A stretch of 64,000 nt of DNA, taken from contig NC_088302.1 in assembly GCF_032854445.1 (NCBI RefSeq), forward strand, positions 29,667,979 to 29,731,978. Reading direction: 5' to 3'. Of the stretch, positions 40,321-52,502 are shown in pieces. How positions within the stretch are numbered: position 1 is the first letter of the stretch; each line of letters opens with the position of its first letter. A program made the position numbers and the translations under genes. The DNA comes from Liolophura sinensis (Eukaryota; Mollusca; Polyplacophora; Chitonida; Chitonidae). The notes beneath the pieces were generated by a model that saw only the letters and a list, made by a program, of their open reading frames with translations, did not search any database and was not told where the DNA came from.

Positions 40321-41775
40321 TAAAGACGTATGTGTTGGTTTATGGGAAATATCCCCACGTCGAGTGTCCCAAAATAACGGTATCGCTCGTGAACTCGCTT
40401 GCTTAGCCTGTATACATATACGGTTTGGATCAATAATCGCTTGTGTCTGCTCAGGTATAGTTCGCTCTGAACTAACCAGGAACATCGCACCATTGCGTTC
40501 AAAGGCTCTTATCACATTGTTATAAGGGCAGTTATACATGGTTGGAAGACAAATTTTCACGTTCGCTTCTTACGCTTGATTAGAATGCGACTCGGACTTT
40601 TTTCACTATAACAACGACAATAGAAAACAAAAATGCATTCTTCGAGATAAAACGCCTAGCTTGAAGATATGATATTGGATTTCTTGAAGTTCTCTAATCT
40701 CCTTGCCTGGGACAATGATCGCGAGCTTAATCTCCAACATCACTACTGTAATATGGCAGATATTCATCTCCGAGTCGATATATTCTTGTATATAGCACAA
40801 TGTGAATTGTACACCTATGTCAAAGATGCCGTTGTTTAATCACTGTCAGGTATAAAGAGAGTGCGGACTATGAATGATGTATTTATGTAAATCAGAGTCC
40901 ATATCATATAAAGGCTTACAGAGAATGTAAATGTTAGATCCGTTTGATGTTTAAATACACAATTAACTCAGCCGTGTGGATTTTAAAATCGGCAAGGCGT
41001 GTATTTATCAGAGGGGTTTGGTCCTACAGAATTGATTTTTGTAAAAGGTTTATTGTGTGTGCTTGGCTGGATGCAAAAAGCATTACATGGTGGTTTTGCT
41101 GGTTCAAGAAAACAGCCTGTAAACACGTCTTTATGGGAATCCTCTATGCGTAGAACATCTGTTTCCTCACGGTGACTAACGGGGAAATGTTTCCTGGTTT
41201 GTGAGGGTTGGGTTGTGTGCCGACATCGCCAATCTTACCAATTGATCGTCTGGACTCATATCTACATTTGTTGAATTGAACGACCAGATAATTGGAAACC
41301 CGATAGATATACCGTCTCAAATGTCTCAATCGCCAAGAAGAGCAAAGCTAGCTAGCAAGCATCGTTAGCCCGTCAGTCCAGCATCAACAAGGCAGAAGAG
41401 GCTATAAGGCAAGATTTCACAATATGTCACAAAAATGTGTTTTCTGTGTATATAACTTCATAAAAAAATGTCAAAACTGTAAACCTTGATCTTTGAGTCC
41501 TTTAATCTGTAAAGACACATTTCTCTCCCAAAGTGGATACATAAAGTGTATCAATTGGAAAGTGAGTGTTTAAAAATATACGCACACACTCTTCTGTACG
41601 AAACAATATATTAAGAATTTATAATTATAAGTACAAATATGGAAAAGAATGTATAACATTGCTCTGGTAGCAAACCAAAACTATGGAGCTGTGGGTGTTG
41701 TACTAAGCAATACATTAGAGACATAAAAGATGTATATTTGAAAGAGGGTTTATCAAATTGCCCATGCATCAAATT

Positions 41776-41850
41776 CAAAGCATATATGCATGTCCTGACA
41801 GTGGAGTTGACAAAGCATATATGCAAGTCTTGACAGTGGAGTTGACAAAG
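41776..41850. repeat. 35-bp tandem duplication
   Basis: The unit CAAAGCATATATGCATGTCC plus TGACAGTGGAGTTGA occurs twice in direct succession with two mismatches. Each copy contains the palindrome GCATATATGC. Confidence 0.9.
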
Positions 41851-42323
41851 AGTGAGACTGATTGAAGCCCATACTGTTTCATGATTGCACTTCGAAGAAC
41901 TGTTTAGTCCGAGTGAAGAATTTGCGAAGAAGAAATGACGTTTCTGAAAAGGAGGACGATGTTCGGTTAGACACAAGGATGAAAAGCTTTCCGAGTCATT
42001 TGCCCCTGAAATCTGAGGAATGTAGTTCAGCAATGTAAAACACAAGACGATTGAGACGGGTCGAATCTGACTACAGAATGAAGCTAAATAATCGTTGCAA
42101 AGTCGGTAACCGTCGTTGGAGATTGGTCTGATAAGGATAGCGATTTACTTCCGCTGAATCGAATGTCTCCGCAAAGTTGACTCGCCAGTGAGAGTGAGAC
42201 CAGCTGACTGGTTTAACGATTGCCAACGTGAGGAAACATGCAATATTTGCGTTTCGGTCTGCCTAATATCATGGGCACTGGCGTTTAATTAACAACTTGG
42301 TGCTAGTTTTCTTCTGCCCTCTG

Positions 42324-42350
42324 CCCCCCCCCCCCCCCACCCTCCCCCAA
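42324..42350. repeat. Poly-C tract
   Basis: A run of 15 C followed by ACCCTCCCCC. Comparable homopolymer tracts occur at 18788-18800 (G) and 45779-45802 (C). Confidence 0.9.
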
Positions 42351-45137
42351 TGAACAGAGAGACAGTGTATGCGTGCTTAAAATCCGCCTGCATTTTTCCC
42401 AATGTGATTTGAAGTCGGAAACCAAATGCAAATTAACGAAGACTGCCTAATATTCAACACAGAAAACCGAGCACATTCAGCTCTGACTATTTCTTCAGAT
42501 AGGAATTAAAGATCAGTTATAAAACCGGTCTCCGACGACGCACAAAAAAAAACACCCAATAGCGGAAGCTGAAATACGGACCCATAGGAATATTTGGTTT
42601 TATTCGTTCTATGTATTGGGCAGTTTTGTTCTGTTTTATGATTTTCTGTTGGAGTACTATATATTTTATTCGGAGAGTAAATCTCAAACGTAATGATCAA
42701 ATATTCCCAACTCTCTCAATTCTTATGCGTTAAAAGCAAAATTATGCCTCTCGATATGTTACACACAGTTTAGAGTTCTACTACTAATTGCTGTAAATAT
42801 ATCAGTGAGCTAAAAACTAGGAGATGAATTAAGAATTCTTGTCGTACTGACTGCATTTCACTAAAAGAAAAAATTGCTTAATTTCGCGATGTTGTACAAT
42901 ATAGTCCATCCATAATATAACACTTAAGGAATAGTACATGGAATTACAATCCGCAAGTGGGTGTGACAGGATTCTGGTAAGAAAGGAAATAAAAATTGTA
43001 TTTTCCTATCTTACATATATGGCATTATTTGCCGTGGGGAAAGGTCGATGTACCTATGGACGTGCGAGCAAAATAACCAGTGCACCTTAAATCTATAGGC
43101 CTACAAACCGAGGACAGCCAAACAGCTTCATTTGTCTATAGGCCGGTGCACTGTCATGATTCCCAGTGAGCCACATCTTTACCCAGGTGGCGCGTCGTTG
43201 TATACAGCAATATCGACACGGTGGGTTCCTTGATTAAATCTAATACCAGGTACAATGCCGTGTTCCGAGACAATCCTCCCCAATCATGACAAACTCTTGT
43301 TTCCGTCAATACAAACAATGAAGCCTGCGATGGCAATAATAGATCCTTTCATCGCGAATAATTACAGCCGAATCTCAACGTTCCACATCCGCGCTCGCTT
43401 AGTGATACGGTCGACGCGGGCTCGCAGCCTACGACAAACGTCCGCGGCTAATGGTTACTGAAGTCTGTTCGACTCGGCACTGAATAGGTATTGATGTCAG
43501 ACAATTACAGGTGGCAGTATGCATCTAGTGTGTTCAAAATTTGGACAGGAAAACAAACATAAACATAATGGAGCACGCGACCTGTTTGACTTTCTTTCTG
43601 GAATAAGTGCAAACCGTCATCCAGAATTCTTTTATTAAACAATTAACGAGGTTTTGGTGTGACTTGATGGAATAATGAATAGTTGGATCTTTATATTTGC
43701 AGAATACTTTTATAACTTCTATCCACAGATAGATAATCGATGCTAATAAGCTCTGAACATGGATTATTTTTGTCCTAGACTCATTTTTATATTGAGGTCT
43801 TCACAAAGTGTCTGCTCACCAACTCAAGAAAAATTAAACATCATCTCAAGTCAATATTGTAAATGGAATGTGCCCGCCTTAAAGGCAATGACAGAATCTT
43901 CGATATTAAACACACAAAATCTTCTTCAAATGTCAGGCTTACAAAGGCCCATGGAGAATAGTGATAGGATTTTGACAAGAAGGAAGGTTTCCTTGAATAT
44001 ATCATTTCACGAAAGGCATCTCCTTTTGAAAAATTAAGCTTGAAACATTGCTCTGGGTAGTTCTCGGTTTTTACTTAAGAGTCTTTGGACTTTACAACGC
44101 ATCTAAAGACTTTCTGCCCACCTATCCCTTGCTGCGTCACTTCGCGAGGCTCAGCATTCATAATTCAGCCCGGCTTATCGTGTGTTTGCAGGCCCTTGGT
44201 CCATTCGCCTCGCAAACTTCATGTGTCATACAAATGTTAGGCTCACGATGAATGCCTTCATGCGCCCCTGGTAATCTGCTGAAGGCCCTTGAAATCCATA
44301 CACAACACATGCATAATTGAAACCTAATCTAACTTATTATGACTTGCTGTTGTGCCTACGTTGTCCCCATTGCGCTGTTCTAGTGTCCAAGCCGAGTAGC
44401 CAGTTAAAACAGAGTGATTTAATGCTAACAAGTCGTTACTTAAAGATTAAAGTAACGCGAACACCAGCTGTGGGCACGCGGCGTGGGAACGAGGAATTCA
44501 TCCTGTCTTAACTTATCATCAACAAATTCTCGTCGGTTATCTGATTCCCAGCGTCTTGTCCTTGGATAGAGTCATCAGGGGTCTTATTATAGGTAACAAA
44601 TGGCATCGAGAATTAATGGATCGTTCTTGCGAATGTCACATCGCCTGTCAACCAGCTATACTTTAGCGTTGGAGATTTTAAGAGAGCATGTCACAGTGAC
44701 AAAGACGTCAAGTGTGCCAAACACCGTAATGATAAAAATAAATGGCCGACCGTGGTGTCCTCGTGCTAACATAATATAGAGTCCAGTGGGATTGATCTCT
44801 TGCTTCCGGCTGAGGTTGTGTAATGTTGGTGTGTCAAGGAGCGATAGATTAAACCCCTAAAGACATGTTGCATTCACCCCAAGAAATGTAAATAAAACAT
44901 ATATACCCTGTGGTGTGTATGGGTACACGTAATCTCGTTCTAGATTGGCCATGGGAATGTCGTCACATATATTTACACGTGTCTATTATTTAAGCATTGG
45001 AATTAATTATAGGCTCAGGCAGTTTTTAAAGCATTTTTTTTTACATATGAGATTTATGTTAAGGGAAGCATGCAAAGTTACTGCACATGACCGGATTATA
45101 CAAAAACGAAGCTTAAAAGTATACGATGTTGCCACTG

Positions 45138-45200
45138 ATTTATCTATTTATTTATTTGATTGGTATTTTACGTCTTACTCTGTACTCCCATTGAGGTTTT
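45138..45200 (-). mobile_element. Diverged SINE 3' remnant
   Basis: TTTATCTATTTATTTATTTG followed by ATTGGTATTTTACG resembles the reverse complement of the SINE-A terminus. The rest is too diverged to align by eye. Confidence 0.45.
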
Positions 45201-46239
45201 CGTCTACAACGATGTCAGCATATAATATATTCAATAGAAACGCAGGTATGTAAGCAACCATGTTTTCAGTTTGTGTATAATAAGCCTGAATAATTTATAT
45301 GAAGGCCGTCAGATTTCGACGATCTACAAAATTCGCGTAAAATATTTAGATCGCTTCCGTGACAATTTTTTGAAATCTTACTGCAAGATATACGTGCGAT
45401 GTGAAAGAAATACTCTCTAGCTGCATTTAACATTCACTTGACTCGAGTACGGTACTAACATAAGAGAGAGGTTTTTGTTGTAGGGAAAAAATTCTCAAAT
45501 GTATATTCAATCTGCATTTACATTATACACAATTTTTCCAATTTTTAACCTAAGAATGCTATATGTATCTTGCACTGTTGAACCTATACAAAAGCAGACG
45601 ACCATTACAATACAAAGGTGAAGTTGGAACAGCATTCTGCACCAAAATTCACAAGGTGCAGCTGTGAAAATCTTGAACCGTACATTCTCAGCCTGCTATA
45701 GCGAGTATGTGGAGTTTCCACAGCATGAAAGTTATATAATATAAGAACATATATTATTCGTATACATTCTGACATTACCCCCCCCCCCCCCCCACCCCCA
45801 CCCCCGCATGTTGGTCCTATTGTCTAGTCTGTTGTTTCAGTTATACTGAATCAAGATGTAATCGAGTCATAGGATTTAATGCAGAAAAACAAATGTTCGC
45901 GTTGTTTGTTGTTTAAACTTAGTGAGACCTATACGCAATCTTTTTTCTGGATAACTTGATTGCAAATTCAACAGAAGAAACACACTTTATAATTGCAACC
46001 TTTTTCCTTGGTAGGTAACATATTACCAACTGTCATGATATAGTTGTACTTATATTTATTTAAATTATTTATGTCTTCGAGGAAAAACATTAGGGATTTG
46101 CGAAAAAAGAAAAACATTCTTCGTTTTGTTCGAAAAACGATTTCATGAAAATATTAAATTTATTTATGTGTTATTTTATTATTCCATGGAAAAAATTTAT
46201 AAAACTTTAATGTATGTATCTCATTTTTCTGTGTTGCAG

Positions 46240-46407
46240 ATTACTCTGGCTGCTGCTGTTGTTGTCCAGTCTCGTTCTCCTATCGTTTCAACTCTGGGAC
46301 CGTGTACGTCTGTTTACGAGTCGCCCCAGTCATACGTCAATCGACACTACTTACGCCAGCACTTTGTCCTTTCCCGCTGTCACCATCTGTAACCTTAATA
46401 TGTTCAA
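46240..46407 (+). CDS. DEG/ENaC channel, exon 2: TM1 and FPAVTICNLN
   Basis: This encodes residues 182-238. TM1 is the Leu-rich stretch LLWLLLLLSSLVLLSF at about 183-198, followed by QLWDRVRLF and then SFPAVTICNLNMF at about 225-237, the signature just outside TM1 in DEG/ENaC channels (FPAVTICN in ASICs). The acceptor ends TGTGTTGCAG and the donor is AA|GTAAGT, both phase 2. Reading the same DNA one frame over gives a longer open frame without these motifs. The position and order of the motifs make the family assignment secure. Confidence 0.95.
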
Positions 46408-48534
46408 GTAAGTCACATGAAATATTTCCATATATACATTTAATGTGTTATTAATTATCTTCACTTTAACATAAGGACAGGTGTAATTTTAACACGTGAT
46501 ATTTGTGCGCATTTTGTTATCTTATTACATATATATTATATGTGATAACAAATTTTGTTATGTATTTTCTGCATGGCATACTGAGTTAAACTATAAAAAA
46601 ACACGTATCCTTTATTATTACGCAGGGAACTGGCAAGATAATATTCTTTTAAATTAAATTTTTGAAATATGTAAATAAAATTTAAATGTCCGATGAATAA
46701 ATGTGGATTTAGAAACTTTAAGGCAATTCCATACCATAATATACCAAAATATTTCAGAGGATTTTTATTTTGTAGTTCAGTTGGCTTTTCTGGCGAATGT
46801 ATAATTATGTTTTACATTATTAGCCAAATACAATTAATTGCCACTGTTTCACTGTTGCAATTCAATTATAGAGTTTTATTTTGTTTCACAATTTTGCATT
46901 CAAACAAAACAAGACAATACATAATTTAATGAACGACTTAATGCATCAGTATACTTGGGGGATTAGTGGGGTTTAATTCCATACAGCAATTTTTTTAAAT
47001 GTGTAATTTGTTGTGTAAAAAATATCGCTTCGGTAGAATAATCTTTTTTTATTGAATAACATTGAATATTTCAGTTTCAACTATGTTCAGAATTTAGGCC
47101 TCGCATAGTTACAACGATATTGACTTTACATATGGAAGTTTTGACACACATAGCTCTCTACGAGCATCATATAGGTACTACAAACAGCCCTACACATCTA
47201 CACTAGTCTGTGTTGACATGTGCCCTGAAATGTGAAATAAATTCAATACACCCCTTTGCATGAAGGGATGTGACACCTGTAGATTGTTTAAACTGAGATT
47301 ACAAATAGTAGCGTGAACTGGAATTAGATGTGTATACGTTAACAATAACTCAGCCAATTGGCATATGTCCGTCTACTGGCTATGTCAAAATACAAAATAT
47401 AAACAAAAACAACACGTAAATCGAGGAAGGGTATAATATACAGTATGGTTGTATTTTTCGATTACACACGATATCTTCTCCTGAAATCTTCGGTGTTTAC
47501 GTGGGTGTAAGTAAATTCATGGTGATTCATGGTGTAATTATGTAGGAAAGAATCGACATTGTGAAAACACGTGGGGGATCGCTAATTTCACATCATTATC
47601 AGATATAGTCCCTATAGGGAAAATTGCTTGTTTTGAGGGGATTTCTAGTTTTCTATATTTCCAATTACTGATCACAGTGGATAAAACCCTGTTGATGGCA
47701 GATAATACACGTTTTGTTTAGCAAGAATTTCAGAACGGAGCAGCAAGTCGGCCAGTGTATTATAATTGGTTCGATCGGTAAAGCGCCACAGTTTCGTATC
47801 CGTCGTGTAATCTCCATTGCATACACAATTCATCATAGGCTTTCGTCTCGATTGACCAGATAACAGTCTCCCTTAAGTCAGCCAGCAATAAAACGCATCG
47901 TTCGTGAACTCGCTTTCTATTTCCTAGTCCAATTCAGGCGATACTCGAACCGACAGAGAACATATGCTTGGGATATAGCTCTATATTGTTCACATACCCG
48001 GATAATTAATGGCGTCCTAACATAAGACCAGACAACTGTCAGTTCCTGTAGGGAAACGATGTTCTATTACCTGCAATTGAGAATAAATTTAAGACTAGTA
48101 AACATACATATATAAGCCCATGTTGTGTCTTTATAAGCTATTTATAGCGCCATACATTCGTGTATATATACTTATGTACTAGCGAATGTCACCTGTAAAT
48201 GTCTTCATTAAATTCTAGCGGTATGTATGTAGACCTAGTCAAATCAGTTTATAGACATCATTAATTTTAGTTCTGACAATCTCAAATCTTTAATACGAAC
48301 TTTACTTATTAAATAAATAAAAGACTTTAACCTAATCGTTTGTAATGTCGCATGGTTTTGCACGAAACTCTTCCAGTGTGTATGGACATGCACTTATAGG
48401 CTGTAGGTTGTAAATATACGATGGTATGGCCGTAATACTAGCTATATGGCGTAAATCCATCACCATTTCTTCACAGACATAAATGTTATTTTAGCTTGAG
48501 AATGAAACCACACCACCACCAGAGTCCGCTCATC

Positions 48535-48575
48535 TGTGTGTGTGTGTGGAGGGGGATGGGGGGGGGGGGGGGGGG
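48535..48575. repeat. GT and poly-G low-complexity tract
   Basis: GTGTGTGTGTGTG is followed by GAGGGGGATG and a run of about 18 G. The tract could form a G-quadruplex on the sense strand of intron 2; no functional evidence is visible. Confidence 0.9.
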
Positions 48576-50682
48576 AATGTTTCTGTGATATGGTCTAAGA
48601 TAAGAGATTTTATTGATCTACGTATATATGACAACACGGAAATTTGACATGCTTTCTTCGGGCAGTGTTGCATAAGACTTTTGATTGGTCTGCATGGCAT
48701 GTATAATGAGGAATTCTCCGAGTCTGCATTGTATAATTAAGAGATTTGATTGGTCCCTATGTGAAGTGTGACTGGAAATTCTCTAATCTGCGGCAAAAAT
48801 TTCCCTCGTTAAGAAATTATGATGAAACCCAATCCATCTGTAGATGAAATCCGCTGGAAGAGAAATAACGACCGCTCATGTACAAATTAACTTTGTCAGC
48901 GTACAAACACGTGGTCGGGTTTGCACTGGAACAAGTCCGCCATTACGGTTCGCAGAGACTCAGGCCTGAGCGCGCGCACAGCTTTGATAATCCAAACCTG
49001 ACGTCGACCTGCAATAACAAATCAACGACACTCTCTTAATGAATCCCCTCAGCCGGTGGCCGTGTAAGAGTTTTATGCCACAAGACATTAGCCCGTGTAT
49101 AACAGAATAACGTAACAATCACCCGCAGTTACAGATAAATAATTTACAAATCTGTTGAGATCCCATCTCTTAAAATATTAGGGATTGCAGAGATTTTTAA
49201 AGCTTATAAAATATTGATGATCCCGTAACTTTGATCAGCCATGTGTGCAGATAAATTTTATTCCACTTGACAATCCAATCCTCTCATGTATCGAGATTTT
49301 GTTGGTCCACAGCAAAGCAAAATCTCACTTTGACAAAAAAATGCAGATTTTGTATACATAAATAAGTAAATACCAAGTAATATCAGATTTAAAAACAAAT
49401 ACATTTTGACTTTCAAAAATCGACATTTCCACAGTCATTTGGCCAATTCTTATGTTAGTGCCATCTGCTATGTAATCGCGCAGGGTATATCTCCCAACCA
49501 GAGAATATTTAGCCCTGCGCGCTAATTTCTGAACCAAATCTGTGAATTCACAACCATTTCTTTCTTTTTCTTGTTTTATTTCGTGTAAAAATATATACCT
49601 TCGACAAATGACATCAGCATAGTCCTCGAAATTACGATTGCGAATTATTCTCCAAGCAAACTAACATTATGTGTCATTAAGACAAGAACTGTCATCATCC
49701 TAGGCTCTTATTAGCCCAGTCTGATACTTATACTACCATACTGTGTTAACACTATTCACAGTAATTCTGTGTCGCAGCCAATATTTTTTACGTTTACCAT
49801 ATGCGCCTACAACTTCTCCCTTTCTCCATCATGAGATGGCCAATAGATTCCACGATACACATCTAACTTTACTCACCGTCTCACATTTAAGCTTACACAG
49901 TGTCAATTATTCTTCTTGAGTGCAATAATTAAATGTACTAAATATAGCATGTCTTATATTCCCCTATTCAAAACGTTTGCATTAATTTGCTCTTATTTGC
50001 AAACACTGTTTAAAATTGTGTTTACCTTCTGTCTACACTCCTATTTAATATCATCCTTTCCATATTTAATACATAAATCATTGTTTTATCTTTATACTTT
50101 TGCTAGAGCATTTAGAAGCCAGGTACATATCTAATAAAGAATATTGTGTTTTTCTTACAGTTTGTATTTCGTCTTTCTAGGATCTGTAATGTGCATTCAC
50201 AAGACAATTAACCATACAAAGGACAATAATCCTTGTAACTAGATAGGAATGTCACAAAATTACCCAGAAGCTGTTGTCCTTGAGGAAATATAGATGCCTG
50301 GATTCTTTGACAAGAATAGGTGATAAGGGCAAAAAGTTAATTAATTAAAGTGTTACCTAATAACAAAGATATCCTGGCATACCTTATTATGTAAACACAA
50401 AGTCAAACCTTTTCTAGGTGTCTAATTATCCGGATCAATCAGATATACAGAGCTTTCGAATGAGGAAAAACGCTGACGAATTGTTATATTTACATTTTCA
50501 TGTTCCAGGCTTTATTACCTGTGAATGTTTGTAATATTTTTACTCCATACAGTAACCAAGTTTTCACAATAGATACATTTAGATACTTGACCCATAGAAA
50601 ACAAAATAAACAAGAATATAGGCTAATTTATAGGTATTTTCTTGTATTTCCCATTACGTAGTGCACGTGAGATGAAATAATG

Positions 50683-50860
50683 CTCTCCGGCCGTACGTGG
50701 GAAGGTCTTCCAGCAATCTGCGGATAGGCTCTGCCCGGTTTCTTCCCACCATAATGCTGGCCGCCGTCGTATTAGTGAAATATTCTTGAGTACGGCGTCA
50801 AACACCAATCAAATAAATAAATAAATAAATATTCAGTTTCAAATAAAAATAAATAAATAA
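50683..50860 (+). mobile_element. 5'-truncated SINE-A flanked by 11-bp target duplication
   Basis: The copy begins at CTCTCCGGCCGTACGTGGGA, lacking the tRNA-like head, and runs to an AAAT tail followed by a second AAAT-rich stretch. ATGAAATAATG occurs at 50672-50682 and again at 50861-50871, which fits a target-site duplication from L1-type retrotransposition. A short central segment (CGTGGGTTTCCCC) is deleted relative to the full-length copy. Confidence 0.85.
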
Positions 50861-51493
50861 ATGAAATAATGTCTAATACTGATAGCTTCAATGCTTGGTG
50901 TTACATGTAATAGTAATGCGGATGCCAAATCTATTATTTGCAAACCTTTTCAAGCATTTTGCTCCGTATATCAATGTTCCGTTTTGTCAATAAAGTTTTT
51001 ATTCAATCCATCTGAACGCCAAGCATTTTTAAAAATGTCGAGATATAGAAATACATGCTTAATAATTCTTTAAATTCATGAATATCATTTTTCGGATTGG
51101 TAACAGTTCTCAGTTGTGAAATTGGCTGCTCTAAGCATATTGTACAGAACTAAACCATTTCGGTATGTTTTTAACTGTCCCTTGCTGTCAGTTAAGTATA
51201 TTTTTCTTTTTTATTATACCCAGTTTTTTGGGGAAATCCACGTGTAATTCTTAAAACTCTGGACTATCACTTTTTTGGGATTGTAATAACTACATATATA
51301 CCATTGGAATCCAGCTCTTCACGGGTTTGTTTACCGTTCCAAGCATATTATACCAAAGTTCTCATTTTACTGAATATATTTCAGTATTCCTTCTGTCAAT
51401 CTTGCATTTCTCTTTTAGTATTCATATCTGTATTTGAAATTGAGGAATATAAGTTTTTCGCTGTTGATATAATTAAGGTGTTTGTTATTTCAG

Positions 51494-51661
51494 GTTGACG
51501 GAGCTTGTAAATGCCCAGAAATATACGGCCATACAAGACACAATCGGCCGTAGCGATAGCCAGAGTTCACGTACTTTACACTCCTCCGCAGCTCTCGATG
51601 ACATTACCTACTGCGACTTCCTGAGGAACGTCTCTCATAGGAAAGAAGATTTAATACAAAG
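51494..51661 (+). CDS. DEG/ENaC channel, exon 3: proximal extracellular (finger) region
   Basis: This encodes residues 238-294: KLTELVNAQKYTAIQ followed by a Ser-rich stretch and CDFLRNVSHRKEDLIQR. The last part fits the family pattern of a hydrophobic residue, RxxxH and DLI or DML before the CxFxGxxC segment. The acceptor TTATTTCAG restores the frame (AA + G = Lys). The likely donor, AG|GTTCGC at 51662, is weak and gives phase 2, which does not match the phase 0 needed by exon 4. The end is therefore less certain than the start. NVS is a candidate N-glycosylation site. Confidence 0.85.
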
Positions 51662-52202
51662 GTTCGCATATAGAAAAGTCATATCTCCTTGCCTCTCAAT
51701 CGTTACCACATCACTAAATTATGTACTGTCAATGTTTTGTTTTAAGCCATAATCATTCATTCATTTTTACGTATCAAATTTGTGATCTATATTACGTAGG
51801 GCAATATTTGTACTCAAGACGTGTTTATGATTTGTTCCAATCTCATGAAGATTAATATTCATTCTCAGATTTAAACTCTTATTGTTAATATTACCTGCAT
51901 GCTATATCTTTATTAATTTTGTCTGAGAGCATTCATTTAAAAATCATTTAGAGTATATATGTGTGTCACACAGAAATGTTTAATGTAATATGTAATTAGT
52001 TTAAGTAACTGACGTTCATCCCGTAATTCACTGAACATGTAGGTACTTTCAGCCATAGTTATCCAATGTGTTAAAACACGTTTAACAGTGATAATGTAAT
52101 TCGAGCGATTAATTTTTTTAGGTATGAAAAAAATATTGAAAAAATTACGCTCATACTTTCAGTGGTTAATTTTTTAAAACGTTACTGGTTTTGTTCCCTT
52201 AG
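51662..52202 (+). other. Intron 3 of the channel gene
   Basis: Bounded by the weak donor GTTCGC and the acceptor TGTTCCCTTAG. It is AT-rich with no other feature. Its two ends are inconsistent by one nucleotide; see the finding on the exon 3/4 junction. Confidence 0.6.
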
Positions 52203-52502
52203 CTGTACGTGAATGGTGTTGAGTGCGGTCCNNNNNNNNNNNNNNNNNNNNNNNNNNNNNNNNNNNNNNNNNNNNNNNNNNNNNNNNNNNNNNNNNNNNN
52301 NNNNNNNNNNNNNNNNNNNNNNNNNNNNNNNNNNNNNNNNNNNNNNNNNNNNNNNNNNNNNNNNNNNNNNNNNNNNNNNNNNNNNNNNNNNNNNNNNNNN
52401 NNNNNNNNNNNNNNNNNNNNNNNNNNNNNNNTGTCACAGATGTGGGGTTGTGTTATACATTCAAGTTTCACGAGAAGGCAAAGAGACAGGTGCACGTTCC
52501 AG
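52203..52502 (+). CDS. DEG/ENaC channel, exon 4, broken by assembly gap
   Basis: Before the gap the frame reads LYVNGVECGP, matching the family segment CxFNGxxC. After the gap it reads VTDVGLCYTFKFHEKAKR, containing GLCYTF, the counterpart of the highly conserved GxCYTFN motif. In relatives these two motifs are about 10-15 residues apart, so little coding sequence may be missing, although a small intron could also lie inside the gap. The donor is G|GTGGGT at 52503 (phase 1). The usual Asn after CYTF is Lys here. Confidence 0.82.
52232..52431. other. Assembly gap, exactly 200 N
   Basis: The round length suggests a placeholder rather than a measured distance. It interrupts exon 4 of the channel gene. 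The protein frames that cross it are meaningless. Confidence 0.98.

Larger units (their letters stand above)
46408..51493 (+). other. Intron 2 of the channel gene
   Basis: Consensus donor GTAAGT and acceptor TGTTATTTCAG with matching phase 2. It holds a GT/G-rich tract at 48535-48575 and a SINE-A copy at 50683-50860. The remainder is AT-rich and shows nothing else I can name. Confidence 0.85.

Noticed and set aside
41611-42045. 144-codon minus-strand frame
   Set aside because: It spans the 35-bp duplication, which explains its repeated CQLHCQDLHICFVNS-like segments. There is no other protein signal.
46126-46392. 88-codon frame overlapping exon 2
   Set aside because: It is the wrong frame. 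The neighbouring frame carries TM1 and FPAVTICNLN and splices in phase on both sides.
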